Origin: CAZLYX01 sp964563885
Lineage (GTDB): Bacteria; Pseudomonadota; Gammaproteobacteria; Burkholderiales; Neisseriaceae
Assembly: GCA_964563885.1 (NCBI GenBank)
Contig: CAZLYX010000003.1
Span: 1 to 64,000 of the forward strand
Direction of reading: 5' to 3'
Length of the DNA: 64,000 bases
Numbering within the stretch: the stretch's first letter is position 1; every line of letters starts with the position of its first letter. Below are positions 35,219 through 43,470 of this stretch, in pieces. The translations under genes were made by a program, and so were the position numbers. Below the pieces are notes generated by a model, which was not told the origin of the DNA, made no database searches, and was given only the letters and a program-made list of their open reading frames with translations.

Positions 35219-35383
35219 TTACCCTTGTCGGCCTGCTACCGTTACTGAGCAGCGGCTGCCCTCACCCTGATCATCAGAATATTCATTTGCCCAGTTGAAA
35301 AACATTGTCCACATTTTGGCAGATAAATATACAAAAGAAACAACCGTAAAAAGTAAGATAAAAATAGGAATCAAGTTATTCAT
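35219..35383 (-). CDS. Small membrane protein, 54 residues (LIPIF paralogue 1)
   Basis: A short frame starting MNNLIPIFILLFTVVSFVYL: one hydrophobic helix from about residue 4 to 22, then a polar C-terminal tail with an acidic patch (NEYSDDQGEGS) and one cysteine. It shares the N-terminal LIPIF motif and the DNA around it (GGAATCAAG) with the 66-residue gene 76 bases upstream in the same direction, so the two look like diverged duplicates. There is no good ribosome site before its ATG, so translation is less certain; coupling to the upstream gene is possible. I do not know the family. Confidence 0.5.
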   Translation of the reverse strand: MNNLIPIFILLFTVVSFVYLSAKMWTMFFNWANEYSDDQGEGSRCSVTVAGRQG

Positions 35384-35459
35384 TTTATTAAGCATTCTTA
35401 AATAATGTGTTTTCTTTAATCAGCAAGCAGCTAGAAAAAATATCTGCCAATTACATATG

Positions 35460-35660
35460 TTAAATGGGAAGCACCACATCATCAGACTGGTGCGTATTTT
35501 TTTCAACCTGTTTATGTTGCTGCTTAGTACCGGAAAGTCTGGAAAAAACATTGCCCGAAGAACCCCATTTTGAATAAATAACATAAACTAATAGAGATAA
35601 ATAACCAATGGAAGACAATACGCCTACCACAACGAAAATAGGAATCAAGCGTTCGATCAT
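35460..35660 (-). CDS. Small membrane protein, 66 residues (LIPIF paralogue 2)
   Basis: Starts MIERLIPIFVVVGVLSSIGY, with one or two hydrophobic helices up to about residue 32, then a polar, lysine/glutamine-rich tail (SRLSGTKQQHKQVEKNTHQS). GGGAG lies nine bases before the ATG, supporting the start. With its neighbour it forms a tandem of related single-span proteins in an otherwise empty 1.4-kb region between ubiD and ybeY. No function can be assigned. Confidence 0.6.
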   Translation of the reverse strand: MIERLIPIFVVVGVLSSIGYLSLLVYVIYSKWGSSGNVFSRLSGTKQQHKQVEKNTHQSDDVVLPI

Positions 35661-36326
35661 GATTGATTACTCCCAAATAAATGATGTATTTGTATTTCTT
35701 AATAATGCTGCTTAAGTTTTAAACAGTCACTAACCCGTAGCTTCTTTATTTTTCAGCAGCTCTAACGGCTGCTTAAATGAAAGAAGATAAATGCAGTATT
35801 CGCACAAACAAGCGGCCTGTCAACAAGATAAACGGCTAAATTTGCCATTTATTGTGATTTTGAATGGTTTTTACACTACACAGCCAATAACTCATCATTT
35901 AGTGTTAAAAATTAGATACATTGCAAAGATATAAACAATGCCAATGCCATTAGAAAAATAAAAATTCACTAAAAGTCTTTTTTAAGCAATTAATAACCCG
36001 TAAGCATACAATAATATATTTGTTATATTTAACTACTTATTGAGAGATTCACCATATTCCCAATATCAAGCTTTGTGGCTCTTTCCCATAAGAACTCATC
36101 CATTTGTTTTCAGACGCTGTTTATTTCAGTATTATGCACAGTATTATTTTTCGCTATTAAACGAAGTCTTTTATTATGTTCAACAATTACAAGCTTTACA
36201 TTGCTTTGCCACCCATGCTCATTTTCAATTCTTTATGCCGTCTTTCGGCTTGTGGCTTTTAAATTAAAATGTCCAATGCGAAAGACACCATCTATTCAAT
36301 ATATTAATCTGGCTACCTGAAAAGTT
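35661..36326. other. AT-rich intergenic region before ybeY
   Basis: About 670 bases. Short open frames exist here but have no codon-usage or ribosome-site support. A single near-uptake sequence (TGGCTACCTGAA, one mismatch, about 36309-36320) lies just before ybeY. No RNA gene or repeat recognised. Confidence 0.45.
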
Positions 36327-36842
36327 ATGAAACAAGCAAAACAATACAATTTTCTCACCCAGCAACAGCAGCGTTTTCAATTACATGTAGACAACGTCAG
36401 TAATGAAACAAATCTGCCATCTGCACATGATTTTTATCGTTGGGCATGGCAAGCATTAAAAAAAGAATACCGCAAAGCCAACTTGAGTTTGGTTTTGCTG
36501 GATGAAGAAGAAGCGCGTGCATATAACCATCAATATGGTGGCAAAGACTATGCAACCAATGTTTTAAGCTTTGCTCTAAATGAAGGAGAAGTTTGGTTTA
36601 ATCAAGATTCCAATATTCTTAGCGGTGATTTAATAATTTGTCCACAGGTTGTATTCACAGAAGCTGCTGAGCAAAATAAAACCCCAACTGCACATTTTGC
36701 ACATTTAACAGTACACGGCGTTTTACATCTTATGGGTTATGACCATATAAACGATGATGAAGCTGAAACAATGGAAGCACTTGAAATCAGTGTGTTAAAT
36801 CAGTTAGGATACGCAAACCCATATTTACAGGATGAAATCTAA
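36327..36842 (+). CDS. ybeY: Endoribonuclease YbeY
   Basis: Metal-dependent single-strand endoribonuclease needed for 16S rRNA 3'-end maturation and ribosome quality control. The three-histidine zinc motif HGVLHLMGYDHINDDEAE is near residues 130-147, and GGKDYATNVLSF lies upstream. The 171-residue length is typical. The corC gene begins immediately after or slightly overlapping, matching the common ybeY-corC order. Confidence 0.94.
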   Translation: MKQAKQYNFLTQQQQRFQLHVDNVSNETNLPSAHDFYRWAWQALKKEYRKANLSLVLLDEEEARAYNHQYGGKDYATNVLSFALNEGEVWFNQDSNILSGDLIICPQVVFTEAAEQNKTPTAHFAHLTVHGVLHLMGYDHINDDEAETMEALEISVLNQLGYANPYLQDEI

Positions 36843-36843
36843 C

Positions 36844-37680
36844 ATGGACGACAGCTCGTCGAAACCGACTTTCTTTGAACGCTTGGTAAGCCGCCTTTCT
36901 GGCGAAACCCTCACCTCTGCCGAAGCGGTTGTTGCGCTTTTGCGCCAAGCACACAAACAAGAAATATTCGATGAAGAAACCTTGCAACGGCTAGAAAAAA
37001 TGCTGATTTTTTCTGATCTTGAGGTACGCGATGCAATGGTCACCCGCAGCCAAATGGATGTGATTAAAGCCAATGACAGTATTGAACGCATTATTGCCTA
37101 TGCGGTTGAAACTGCTCATTCACGCTTCCCTGTAATTGAGGATGACAAGGATAATGTATTGGGTATTTTGCATGCAAAAGATTTATTAAAATACACTCTT
37201 CATCCTGAACAGTTCAACCTTAAATCTCTTTTGCGTCCAGCAGTGTTTATTCCTGAAGGTAAACGTTTAAGCACCTTGTTAACAGAGTTTCGTGAGCAGC
37301 GTAATCACTTAGCAGTAGTGGTCGACGAATACGGTGGCACTTCTGGTTTAGTGACTTTTGAAGACGTTATCGAACAAATCATCGGCGATATTGAAGATGA
37401 ATTTGATGAAGATGATGGCGCCGATAATATTTTTACCATTTCCTCCGAACGTTTCCGTGTAAATGCCATCACTGAAATCAAAGACTTTAATGAATTTTTT
37501 GGTACTAACTATAGCGATGAAGAGGTCGATTCAATTGGTGGGTTGATTATTCAAGAATTTGGTCACTTGCCCGAACGTGGTGAAAAATGCAGTATCGATG
37601 GTTTAAACTTTAACGTAGCACACGCTGATAAGCGCCGTCTGCATACTTTAATGGTGACTCGAATTAAAGACGAGCCATAA
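36844..37680 (+). CDS. corC: CorC/HlyC-type CBS-domain protein
   Basis: Cytosolic protein with a tandem CBS pair (VRDAMVTRSQMDVIKAND and then FIPEGKRLSTLLTEFREQ) and a C-terminal transporter-associated (CorC/HlyC) domain. It is linked to magnesium and cobalt efflux together with CorA. It has 278 residues from ATG 36844 (MDDSSSKPTFFERLVSRLSG), two bases after the ybeY stop. An ATG at 36832 overlaps ybeY and adds four residues. No N-terminal DUF21 membrane part is present, so this is the short CorC form. A corA gene is present at 62.9 kb. Confidence 0.9.
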   Translation: MDDSSSKPTFFERLVSRLSGETLTSAEAVVALLRQAHKQEIFDEETLQRLEKMLIFSDLEVRDAMVTRSQMDVIKANDSIERIIAYAVETAHSRFPVIEDDKDNVLGILHAKDLLKYTLHPEQFNLKSLLRPAVFIPEGKRLSTLLTEFREQRNHLAVVVDEYGGTSGLVTFEDVIEQIIGDIEDEFDEDDGADNIFTISSERFRVNAITEIKDFNEFFGTNYSDEEVDSIGGLIIQEFGHLPERGEKCSIDGLNFNVAHADKRRLHTLMVTRIKDEP

Positions 37681-37709
37681 AGGCTGGTATAAAATACAAC
37701 GTAATACAT

Positions 37710-37741
37710 TCTTTCAGGTAGCATAAAGGCTACCTGAAATG
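37710..37741 (+). terminator. Terminator after corC with one imperfect arm
   Basis: TTCAGGTAGCAT (37713-37724, one mismatch to the consensus) and AGGCTACCTGAA 37727-37738. Ten base pairs form, with a small loop. It lies between corC and the DUF808 gene. Confidence 0.55.
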
Positions 37742-37783
37742 CCGTCTAACCTTCATGTATTAAAATATTTAAGGATTATCATC

Positions 37784-38665
37784 ATGGCTTTTGCCACACT
37801 TTTCACTCTATTAGACGACATTACTGTGATGTTAGACGATGTTGCGCTAATGACAAAAATGGCGGCTAAAAAAACCGCAGGCGTTGTAGGTGATGATTTA
37901 GCCTTGAATGCCAATCAAGTTACTGGTATTAATGCTGAACGAGAATTACCAGTCGTGTGGGCGGTAGCAAAAGGATCGCTCATCAATAAAGCTATATTAA
38001 TTCCTTTAGCATTGGCGCTGTCCGCATTTGCGCCAAGCCTGATTATTCCACTACTGATGATTGGTGGTGCTTACTTATGCTTTGAAGGCGTTGAAAAAAT
38101 ACTGCATAAGCTATTGCATAAACATGACAGCAAGCAAACATCTCATCAAGCCACACCAGATATTTTGGAAGGCGAAGCGGCTAAAATAAAAGGTGCCATT
38201 CGCACAGACTTTATCTTGTCCGCCGAAATCATCATTATCGCACTCGGTGTTACTACCGCAAGCCAAGGCATTATGCCGCAATCTATAATGCTTACTGCCA
38301 TTGGTATCGGCATGACTGTTTTGGTTTATGGTTTGGTTGCTGGCATTGTTAAAGCAGATGATTTTGGTTTGTACTTAATGAAAAAAGGCGGTAATGGCGT
38401 TAAAATTGGTCAAGGAATTATTGCTTTTATGCCATGGGTAATGCGTGCTCTAAGCATTATCGGCACCATTGCCATGTTTTTAGTTGGCGGTGGTATTTTT
38501 GTTCACAATTCAACTTGGCTTCATCATTTTCTACAGATAAACCATTGGGATGCAGGCCTAACCAGCATGCTTTCTAGCTTAGTGGTCGGTGTTATTGTTG
38601 GTGCAATTGCATGTGCGGTGGTATTACCTTTGATGAAAATATTCAAAAAAACCCCAGCTCACTAA
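37784..38665 (+). CDS. DUF808 family membrane protein (YedI-like)
   Basis: A 293-residue inner-membrane protein of the DUF808 family. The signature MAFATLFTLLDDITVMLDDVALM opens the protein and GVVGDDLALNANQVTG follows; at least four helices are visible (for example AILIPLALALSAFAPSLIIPLLMIGGAYL). The start at 37784 has AAGGAT seven bases before it; a frame open 15 codons further upstream would overlap the terminator region. Function is not known; the family is described as a possible transporter or stress-related membrane protein. Confidence 0.9.
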   Translation: MAFATLFTLLDDITVMLDDVALMTKMAAKKTAGVVGDDLALNANQVTGINAERELPVVWAVAKGSLINKAILIPLALALSAFAPSLIIPLLMIGGAYLCFEGVEKILHKLLHKHDSKQTSHQATPDILEGEAAKIKGAIRTDFILSAEIIIIALGVTTASQGIMPQSIMLTAIGIGMTVLVYGLVAGIVKADDFGLYLMKKGGNGVKIGQGIIAFMPWVMRALSIIGTIAMFLVGGGIFVHNSTWLHHFLQINHWDAGLTSMLSSLVVGVIVGAIACAVVLPLMKIFKKTPAH

Positions 38666-38690
38666 TTACTATAATGTTCAAATATTCATA

Positions 38691-38726
38691 AAAAATCGCC
38701 ACAACAGTTAAGTTATGGCGATTTTT
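38691..38726 (+). terminator. Rho-independent terminator between the DUF808 gene and znuA
   Basis: AAAAATCGCCA (38691-38701) pairs with TGGCGATTTTT (38716-38726). Works in both directions, serving the DUF808 gene and the convergent znuCBA operon. Confidence 0.85.
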
Positions 38727-38747
38727 ATTGTTTATATCAATCGAAGC

Positions 38748-39647
38748 TTATTTCATGGCAGCGCTCAATACCCTTACGTTGTAACGATACATATCCAAAT
38801 AAGTTTTACCTTCGCCCTTTTGGCTCAGCGCATCCGAATATAATTTACCTTGAACTTTAATTCCTGTTTCCGCTGCAATGCGTTTAACCATACGATCATC
38901 TTTAATATTTTCTACAAATACAGCTTTTATACCCTCTTGTCTAATTTGACGAATAATAGCTGCCACGGCTCTGGCAGAGGGTTCTGCCTCAGTATTTAAG
39001 CCCTGTGGGGCGATAAATTGAATATCATAACGTTTACCCATATAGCCAAATGCACCATGTCCAGTCAACACTTTGCGCTTACTTTTTGGCACCGCATTAA
39101 ATTGCTGGCTAGCATAAATATGTAGATTTTTTAGTTCTCCATGATAAGTATTAAGGCGTTGCAGATAATATGCTTTACCTTGTGGATCAACTTTAATCAA
39201 AGCATTTGCAACATTGGCAGCATAAGTAAACATACGCAACGGATCATGCCAAACATGTGGATCTAAATCACTATGATTATGTCCCTTATGATCAGAATGA
39301 TGGTTGTCATGTTCTTCAGTCATCTTCAATGTAGAAACACCATCTGAAACAGCAGCATACGGTATTTTATTTTGCTCCACTGCCCGTTTAAATTCAGCTT
39401 TTTCTAAGCCTAAACCATTCAGTAAAACCAACTTAGCGGCACGAATTTTTTGCACATCGCCGGCGGTCATGTGATAAGCGTGCGCATCTTGATCCGCACC
39501 CACTAGTGTGGTGACCTTTACACGTTCTCCACCAATTTGTTGTGTTACATCACCCAAAATACTAAAGCTTGCCACCACTGCCATAGGTGCAGCATAAAGG
39601 CTACCTGAACAACATGCTGCAATTAAACCTAATTTCCACTGCTTCAT
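38748..39647 (-). CDS. znuA: Zinc ABC transporter substrate-binding protein
   Basis: Periplasmic zinc receptor of the cluster A-I family, 299 residues. Signal peptide MKQWKLGLIAACCSGSLYAA; zinc-binding histidines in DAHAYHMT and PHVWHDP, plus a His-rich loop (EEHDNHHSDHKGHNHSD, about 113-129) that marks zinc over manganese binders. An exact uptake sequence (39598-39609) sits in the signal-peptide codons. It is the last gene of a znuC-znuB-znuA operon, followed by a bidirectional terminator. Confidence 0.95.
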   Translation of the reverse strand: MKQWKLGLIAACCSGSLYAAPMAVVASFSILGDVTQQIGGERVKVTTLVGADQDAHAYHMTAGDVQKIRAAKLVLLNGLGLEKAEFKRAVEQNKIPYAAVSDGVSTLKMTEEHDNHHSDHKGHNHSDLDPHVWHDPLRMFTYAANVANALIKVDPQGKAYYLQRLNTYHGELKNLHIYASQQFNAVPKSKRKVLTGHGAFGYMGKRYDIQFIAPQGLNTEAEPSARAVAAIIRQIRQEGIKAVFVENIKDDRMVKRIAAETGIKVQGKLYSDALSQKGEGKTYLDMYRYNVRVLSAAMK

Positions 39648-39661
39648 ATTTTTTCCTTATA

Positions 39662-40537
39662 TTAAACAATATGGTGTTTGCCACGGCGCAACCATTTAAG
39701 CAAGATTCCACCTTCCCAGCCAAAAATCACTGAAATCAAATACCAAGCACCACACCATAAAATAATAGCTGGTCCAGAAGGAATCTCAATATAATAAGAA
39801 AGTAGCAAACCTCCAATACCACATACCAATGCCACCAATGCCGACACCAACAACAACATGCCCATATTACGCACCCACAAGCGCGCACTAATCGCCGGCA
39901 ATATCATTAAGCCAACCGACATTAAAGTACCCAAAGCTTGGAAGCCCGCCACCAAATTCATCACTACTAAAATTAAAAAACTAATGTGCCACCAACCGCC
40001 CTTACCATTCACCGCCCGCAAGAATAATGGGTCAATACTTTCCATCATCAGCGGTCGATACATAATCGCCAATGCCACAACGGTTAAACTGGCTACAGCA
40101 GCCACCAGTTGTAATGCTGGCAAATCAACCGCCAACACTGAGCCAAACAATAAGTGCAACAAATCAACACTGCTGCCACTCTTGCTCACCAGCACCACAC
40201 CAATTGCAAGGCTGGTTAGATAAAAAGCAGCAAAGTTTGCATCTTCTTTTAAGCTTGTAAAACGGCTGACCAAGCCCGCCAAGAGCGCCATCAACATCCC
40301 AGCACCAAAACCGCCTAAACTCATAGCAGGCAAGCTTAATCCTGCCACCATGTAGCCAATGGCCGCTCCTGGCAATACAGCATGGCTTAGCGCATCACCA
40401 ATCAAGCTCATACGCCGCATCACCAAAAACACGCCTACTGGCGCAGCGCCAATCGCCAAAAAAACCACTGACGCCAAGGCGTAACGCATAAACGAAAATT
40501 CGGCAAACGGCTGGATTAATAATTCATACACATTCAT
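39662..40537 (-). CDS. znuB: Zinc ABC transporter permease
   Basis: Membrane channel of the ZnuABC importer, 291 residues with about eight hydrophobic helices. The coupling-helix region (GDALSHAVLPGAAIGYM) is the family signature. It ends 14 bases before znuA and starts 64 bases after znuC; the 64-base gap carries a degenerate uptake sequence. Confidence 0.94.
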   Translation of the reverse strand: MNVYELLIQPFAEFSFMRYALASVVFLAIGAAPVGVFLVMRRMSLIGDALSHAVLPGAAIGYMVAGLSLPAMSLGGFGAGMLMALLAGLVSRFTSLKEDANFAAFYLTSLAIGVVLVSKSGSSVDLLHLLFGSVLAVDLPALQLVAAVASLTVVALAIMYRPLMMESIDPLFLRAVNGKGGWWHISFLILVVMNLVAGFQALGTLMSVGLMILPAISARLWVRNMGMLLLVSALVALVCGIGGLLLSYYIEIPSGPAIILWCGAWYLISVIFGWEGGILLKWLRRGKHHIV

Positions 40538-40601
40538 GTTTCAACATTTCAAAAAGCTGCCTGAACAGCTGGATTTCATTGAACAATGGTTTTGCTAACG
40601 A

Positions 40602-41330
40602 TTATGGTGCAGCACACCACTCGTCATTATCATGCTGTGACATTGCCGCATTTGCCCGCACCAGCAAATCATCTACTAACACCTGTTCTGTTTTGCCCGC
40701 AGCAATTTTTTCGCGAGCAATCAACAAGGTATTTGGAAAATAAGCACGCACTTGCTCATAATCATGCAATACCGCAATCACGCCCTGCCCTTCGCGATTA
40801 CATTGTCGCAACACTTCCAACAACGCAAAGGTTGTTTTAGCATCTACCGCGTTAAATGGCTCATCCAACAACAAATAGCGCGCATTCTGTGCCAACATGC
40901 GCGCAAACAATACTCGCTGAAACTGGCCATTGGATAAATGAGCAATCTGACGTTCAGCAAACGCATCCATACCCACTCTTGCCAAAGCCAAACGTACACG
41001 CTGTCGTTGCGCTGCGGTAACTCGACCAAAAAAGCCGATTTCATACCACAACCCCATTGCTGCCAACTCAAATACTGTTAAAGGTTGACTGCGATCTATT
41101 TCAGACTGTTGAGGCAAATAAGCTATGTCACAGCGCTGCATGCCATGCCACATGACTTTGCCTGTATCTGGTGTTAATAAGCCCATAATTGCTTTAAGCA
41201 ACGTAGACTTACCAGCACCATTGGGACCAAAAATTGCCCACATTGCCCCTGTTTCAAAAGTCATGTTGATATGATGTACCGCTGGACGGCGCTGATAACT
41301 TACAGTGAGATTTTCAAGTCCAATACTCAT
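40602..41330 (-). CDS. znuC: Zinc ABC transporter ATPase
   Basis: ATP-binding subunit of ZnuABC. From the start at 41330 it has 242 residues: Walker A GPNGAGKST, signature LSNGQFQRVLFARML, Walker B LLLDEPF, then the switch histidine in AVLHDYEQV. The open frame extends 24 codons further up, but that part is not family-like. No clear Shine-Dalgarno site precedes 41330. Instead the ATG overlaps the stop of a small upstream ORF (ATGA), so translation is probably coupled to it. Confidence 0.93.
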   Translation of the reverse strand: MSIGLENLTVSYQRRPAVHHINMTFETGAMWAIFGPNGAGKSTLLKAIMGLLTPDTGKVMWHGMQRCDIAYLPQQSEIDRSQPLTVFELAAMGLWYEIGFFGRVTAAQRQRVRLALARVGMDAFAERQIAHLSNGQFQRVLFARMLAQNARYLLLDEPFNAVDAKTTFALLEVLRQCNREGQGVIAVLHDYEQVRAYFPNTLLIAREKIAAGKTEQVLVDDLLVRANAAMSQHDNDEWCAAP

Positions 41331-41428
41331 GCTGAAACTACCCAAAAATAGACGCTCCACAACAACGTTAACGCAGCTAAAGCCAGCAGCAAACGTTGCC
41401 ATAAGCCAGTGAGAAGCAATGATTTCAT
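41327..41428 (-). CDS. Putative 33-residue membrane peptide upstream of znuC
   Basis: Short frame starting MKSLLLTGLWQRLLLALAAL and continuing with a hydrophobic stretch to WVVSA before the stop. Its TGA overlaps the znuC ATG (ATGA). It fits one membrane helix with a positively charged N-terminal side. It lies between a putative Zur box (41496-41510) and znuC, and may be a small accessory subunit or a leader whose translation exposes the znuC start. Its own ribosome site is weak (AGAAG). Whether it is translated is unproven. Confidence 0.5.
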   Translation of the reverse strand: MKSLLLTGLWQRLLLALAALTLLWSVYFWVVSA

Positions 41429-41495
41429 ACTAAACAATCTTCTAGGCAGCTTCATTTGATAACAATCAAACTGCCAAAATCAATAAGAACATGAA

Positions 41496-41510
41496 TGTTA
41501 CTGTATAACA
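41496..41510 (-). promoter_or_regulatory. Putative Zur box upstream of znuCBA
   Basis: TGTTACTGTATAACA, a palindrome with perfect TGTTA/TAACA arms. On the minus strand it overlaps a TATACAGT sequence that can serve as a -10 box, so bound Zur would block RNA polymerase. Confidence 0.8.
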
Positions 41511-41624
41511 TTTCACTTGTAAAGCACTTACAAAAAATATTTATCCTCTGTAAAAAAATACCCTTGTCGCACAGTGTTGCGCTTTAACGTTATAATTATC
41601 TTTTTAATATTATGTAGGCTTTGT

Positions 41625-41921
41625 ATGACTGAACCTCATTTAAGCGACAAACTCAATCTTGAAACCGCACGGATTGAATGGCAAGAATTGCAACCCCATT
41701 TCGCCCGTGGCGCAGCAGTTTATATAAGCCCCGACTTAGATTTATTATCCGTTGCCAATTTAGTGGCTGATGACAACAGCAGCGTGATTGCCACTTTGAT
41801 GCAACAAAATAAATTTGGCATGGTTACTGAAGAGCTTGCGCGCACCTTTCTAGCCAACAACCAAGCCATGTGGGCAGTAGTAGTGGCGCCGTGGGTTTTA
41901 GTTCAACCTTGTGATAAATAA
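41625..41921 (+). CDS. DUF2288 domain protein
   Basis: A 98-residue protein starting MTEPHLSDKLNLETARIEW. The central segment HFARGAAVYISPDLDLLSVA is the DUF2288 hallmark, and MWAVVVAPWVLVQP ends it. An open frame reaches 17 codons upstream, but MTEPH fits the family start. Cytoplasmic, function unknown. It is followed by an uptake-sequence terminator and is divergent from znuC. Confidence 0.85.
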   Translation: MTEPHLSDKLNLETARIEWQELQPHFARGAAVYISPDLDLLSVANLVADDNSSVIATLMQQNKFGMVTEELARTFLANNQAMWAVVVAPWVLVQPCDK

Positions 41922-41922
41922 C

Positions 41923-41958
41923 AATAGGCTACCTGAAAACAGTTTCAGGTAGCCTATT
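41923..41958 (+). terminator. Inverted uptake-sequence terminator after the DUF2288 gene
   Basis: AGGCTACCTGAA 41926-41937 and TTCAGGTAGCCT 41944-41955 with a 6-base loop. Shared with the convergent phospholipase D-family gene. Confidence 0.8.
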
Positions 41959-41985
41959 GTTAAAGTCTATACATCACCCAATTTA

Positions 41986-43470
41986 TCATGTCTTTTTCGA
42001 AGCCGCTTCCTGCTCTACTTTCTGCCGGCGAAACTGGCGTAACTGCTTTAATGCTGCCAGTAATGTACCCATCCCGCCCACCACCAACAACACCAACAAT
42101 GGCCATACGACCAATTGCTGCACAAAGAAAATCAATACTGCCGACAATAACAACACAATACCAATAGTGATATAAGACCACGCTTCAGACTCTGCCACCA
42201 AACGGGTGCCATAAAAAGAAGGATCGAAAACATGCCCCAACTGCATCATTTGCCTCGCCACGCTTTTTGCCTGTCCTTTATGCAAAGTCTGATGTCTTTT
42301 AAATAAACGTTGCCGCTCTTTAATGAGCTGGGTATGTTGCTCTTCATTTAAAATCACTTCAGTGGCATTTTCTAAATCTTGTAAAAAAATCTTTTGCAAA
42401 CATGCCACAGTCGCTGCATCTTCAATTGAAACATCTAATTCACGGTTAGCATACCAGCTAGACAGATTTAAATTTGTAGAACCTACTCGCGCCCAAGTTC
42501 CATCAGCCAGCGCTGATTTAGCATGAATCATGGTGCCATTCCACTCAAATATGCGCACACCTGCTTCTAGTAAATGACGATATTGTGTGCGCGAAACCGT
42601 ACCAATCCATTTAATATCTGAAGTTCGCGGTACCAACAAACGCACATCCACACCAGCCTTAGCAGCATTAATTAATGCCTGAACATATAAACGTGTGGGC
42701 ATAAAATAAGCATCTGTTAGCCATAAATTACGCCGCGCCAAACCAATCGCGTTTAAATCGAGCCGCATCATATTGATATTGGCAGGTGTGGTAGCAATGA
42801 CACGCAAATTGGCTTCACCCGGACTTTGCTCAGCAAAATGCATGCGAATACGTTCAGCATAACCAGTTAATTGCTCCGGTAGCTGGCTTCCTTGCGACAA
42901 CAGCGTGTCTTCAAAAGCAGCCATCACTTGCGCCACTGCTCCACCTTGAATCATTACCCCTGTATCACGCCAAGCGGAAACACCGCTTTCAGGCTTGCCA
43001 TTCCAAGCACTGGATATGCACAAGCCGCTGACAAAAGCTATTTTTTCATCAATAATAAAAGACTTACGGTGGTTGCGCGACAACAAGCCAATGCCACTAA
43101 TCCAGCCAATCGGGTTATAAGGCTTCACATGTGCGCCAGCTTCCACTAGCGGCTTAAAAAAGCCACGGTAATGTCCCCAGATACTGCCCACCCAGTCGTA
43201 AACCAAAACCACAACCACACCCTGCTGTAGTTTTTCCAACAAAATTTGGCGCACCGTCTGGCCAAAATCGTTAACAGCAAAAATATACATTTCAATACAG
43301 ATCGAGTGTTCCGCCGCCCGCAATGCCGACTCCCAAGCCGGAAAATTGGCCTCACTATTAAGCAGAATTTCAATGTGATTGCCAGCAGTCAACTGAGTAC
43401 CAGAAGCACGGGCAACAATTTGTTCGGCCAACTCTGAAATAGGTGTGTTTTTTTTAATAGGCTCTTGCAT
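41986..43470 (-). CDS. Phospholipase D-family protein, cardiolipin synthase type
   Basis: Two HKD motifs (HRKSFIID and HAKSALAD, each followed by a conserved GS/GL-type turn such as ARVGSTNLN) mark the PLD superfamily. The layout resembles cardiolipin synthases, which join two phosphatidylglycerols. Unusually, the membrane helices are at the C-terminus (IGIVLLLSAVLIFFVQQ and PLLVLLVVGGMGTLLAAL), whereas classical Cls has them at the N-terminus. From the ATG at 43470 it has 494 residues; the frame can begin with TTG four codons upstream. It could be a synthase or a phospholipase. Confidence 0.82.
   Translation of the reverse strand: MQEPIKKNTPISELAEQIVARASGTQLTAGNHIEILLNSEANFPAWESALRAAEHSICIEMYIFAVNDFGQTVRQILLEKLQQGVVVVLVYDWVGSIWGHYRGFFKPLVEAGAHVKPYNPIGWISGIGLLSRNHRKSFIIDEKIAFVSGLCISSAWNGKPESGVSAWRDTGVMIQGGAVAQVMAAFEDTLLSQGSQLPEQLTGYAERIRMHFAEQSPGEANLRVIATTPANINMMRLDLNAIGLARRNLWLTDAYFMPTRLYVQALINAAKAGVDVRLLVPRTSDIKWIGTVSRTQYRHLLEAGVRIFEWNGTMIHAKSALADGTWARVGSTNLNLSSWYANRELDVSIEDAATVACLQKIFLQDLENATEVILNEEQHTQLIKERQRLFKRHQTLHKGQAKSVARQMMQLGHVFDPSFYGTRLVAESEAWSYITIGIVLLLSAVLIFFVQQLVVWPLLVLLVVGGMGTLLAALKQLRQFRRQKVEQEAASKKT

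Noticed and set aside
36040..36267. Open frame of 75 codons before ybeY
   Set aside because: Phe/Tyr-rich translation typical of AT-rich non-coding DNA, no ribosome site, overlapping alternative frame of similar length.
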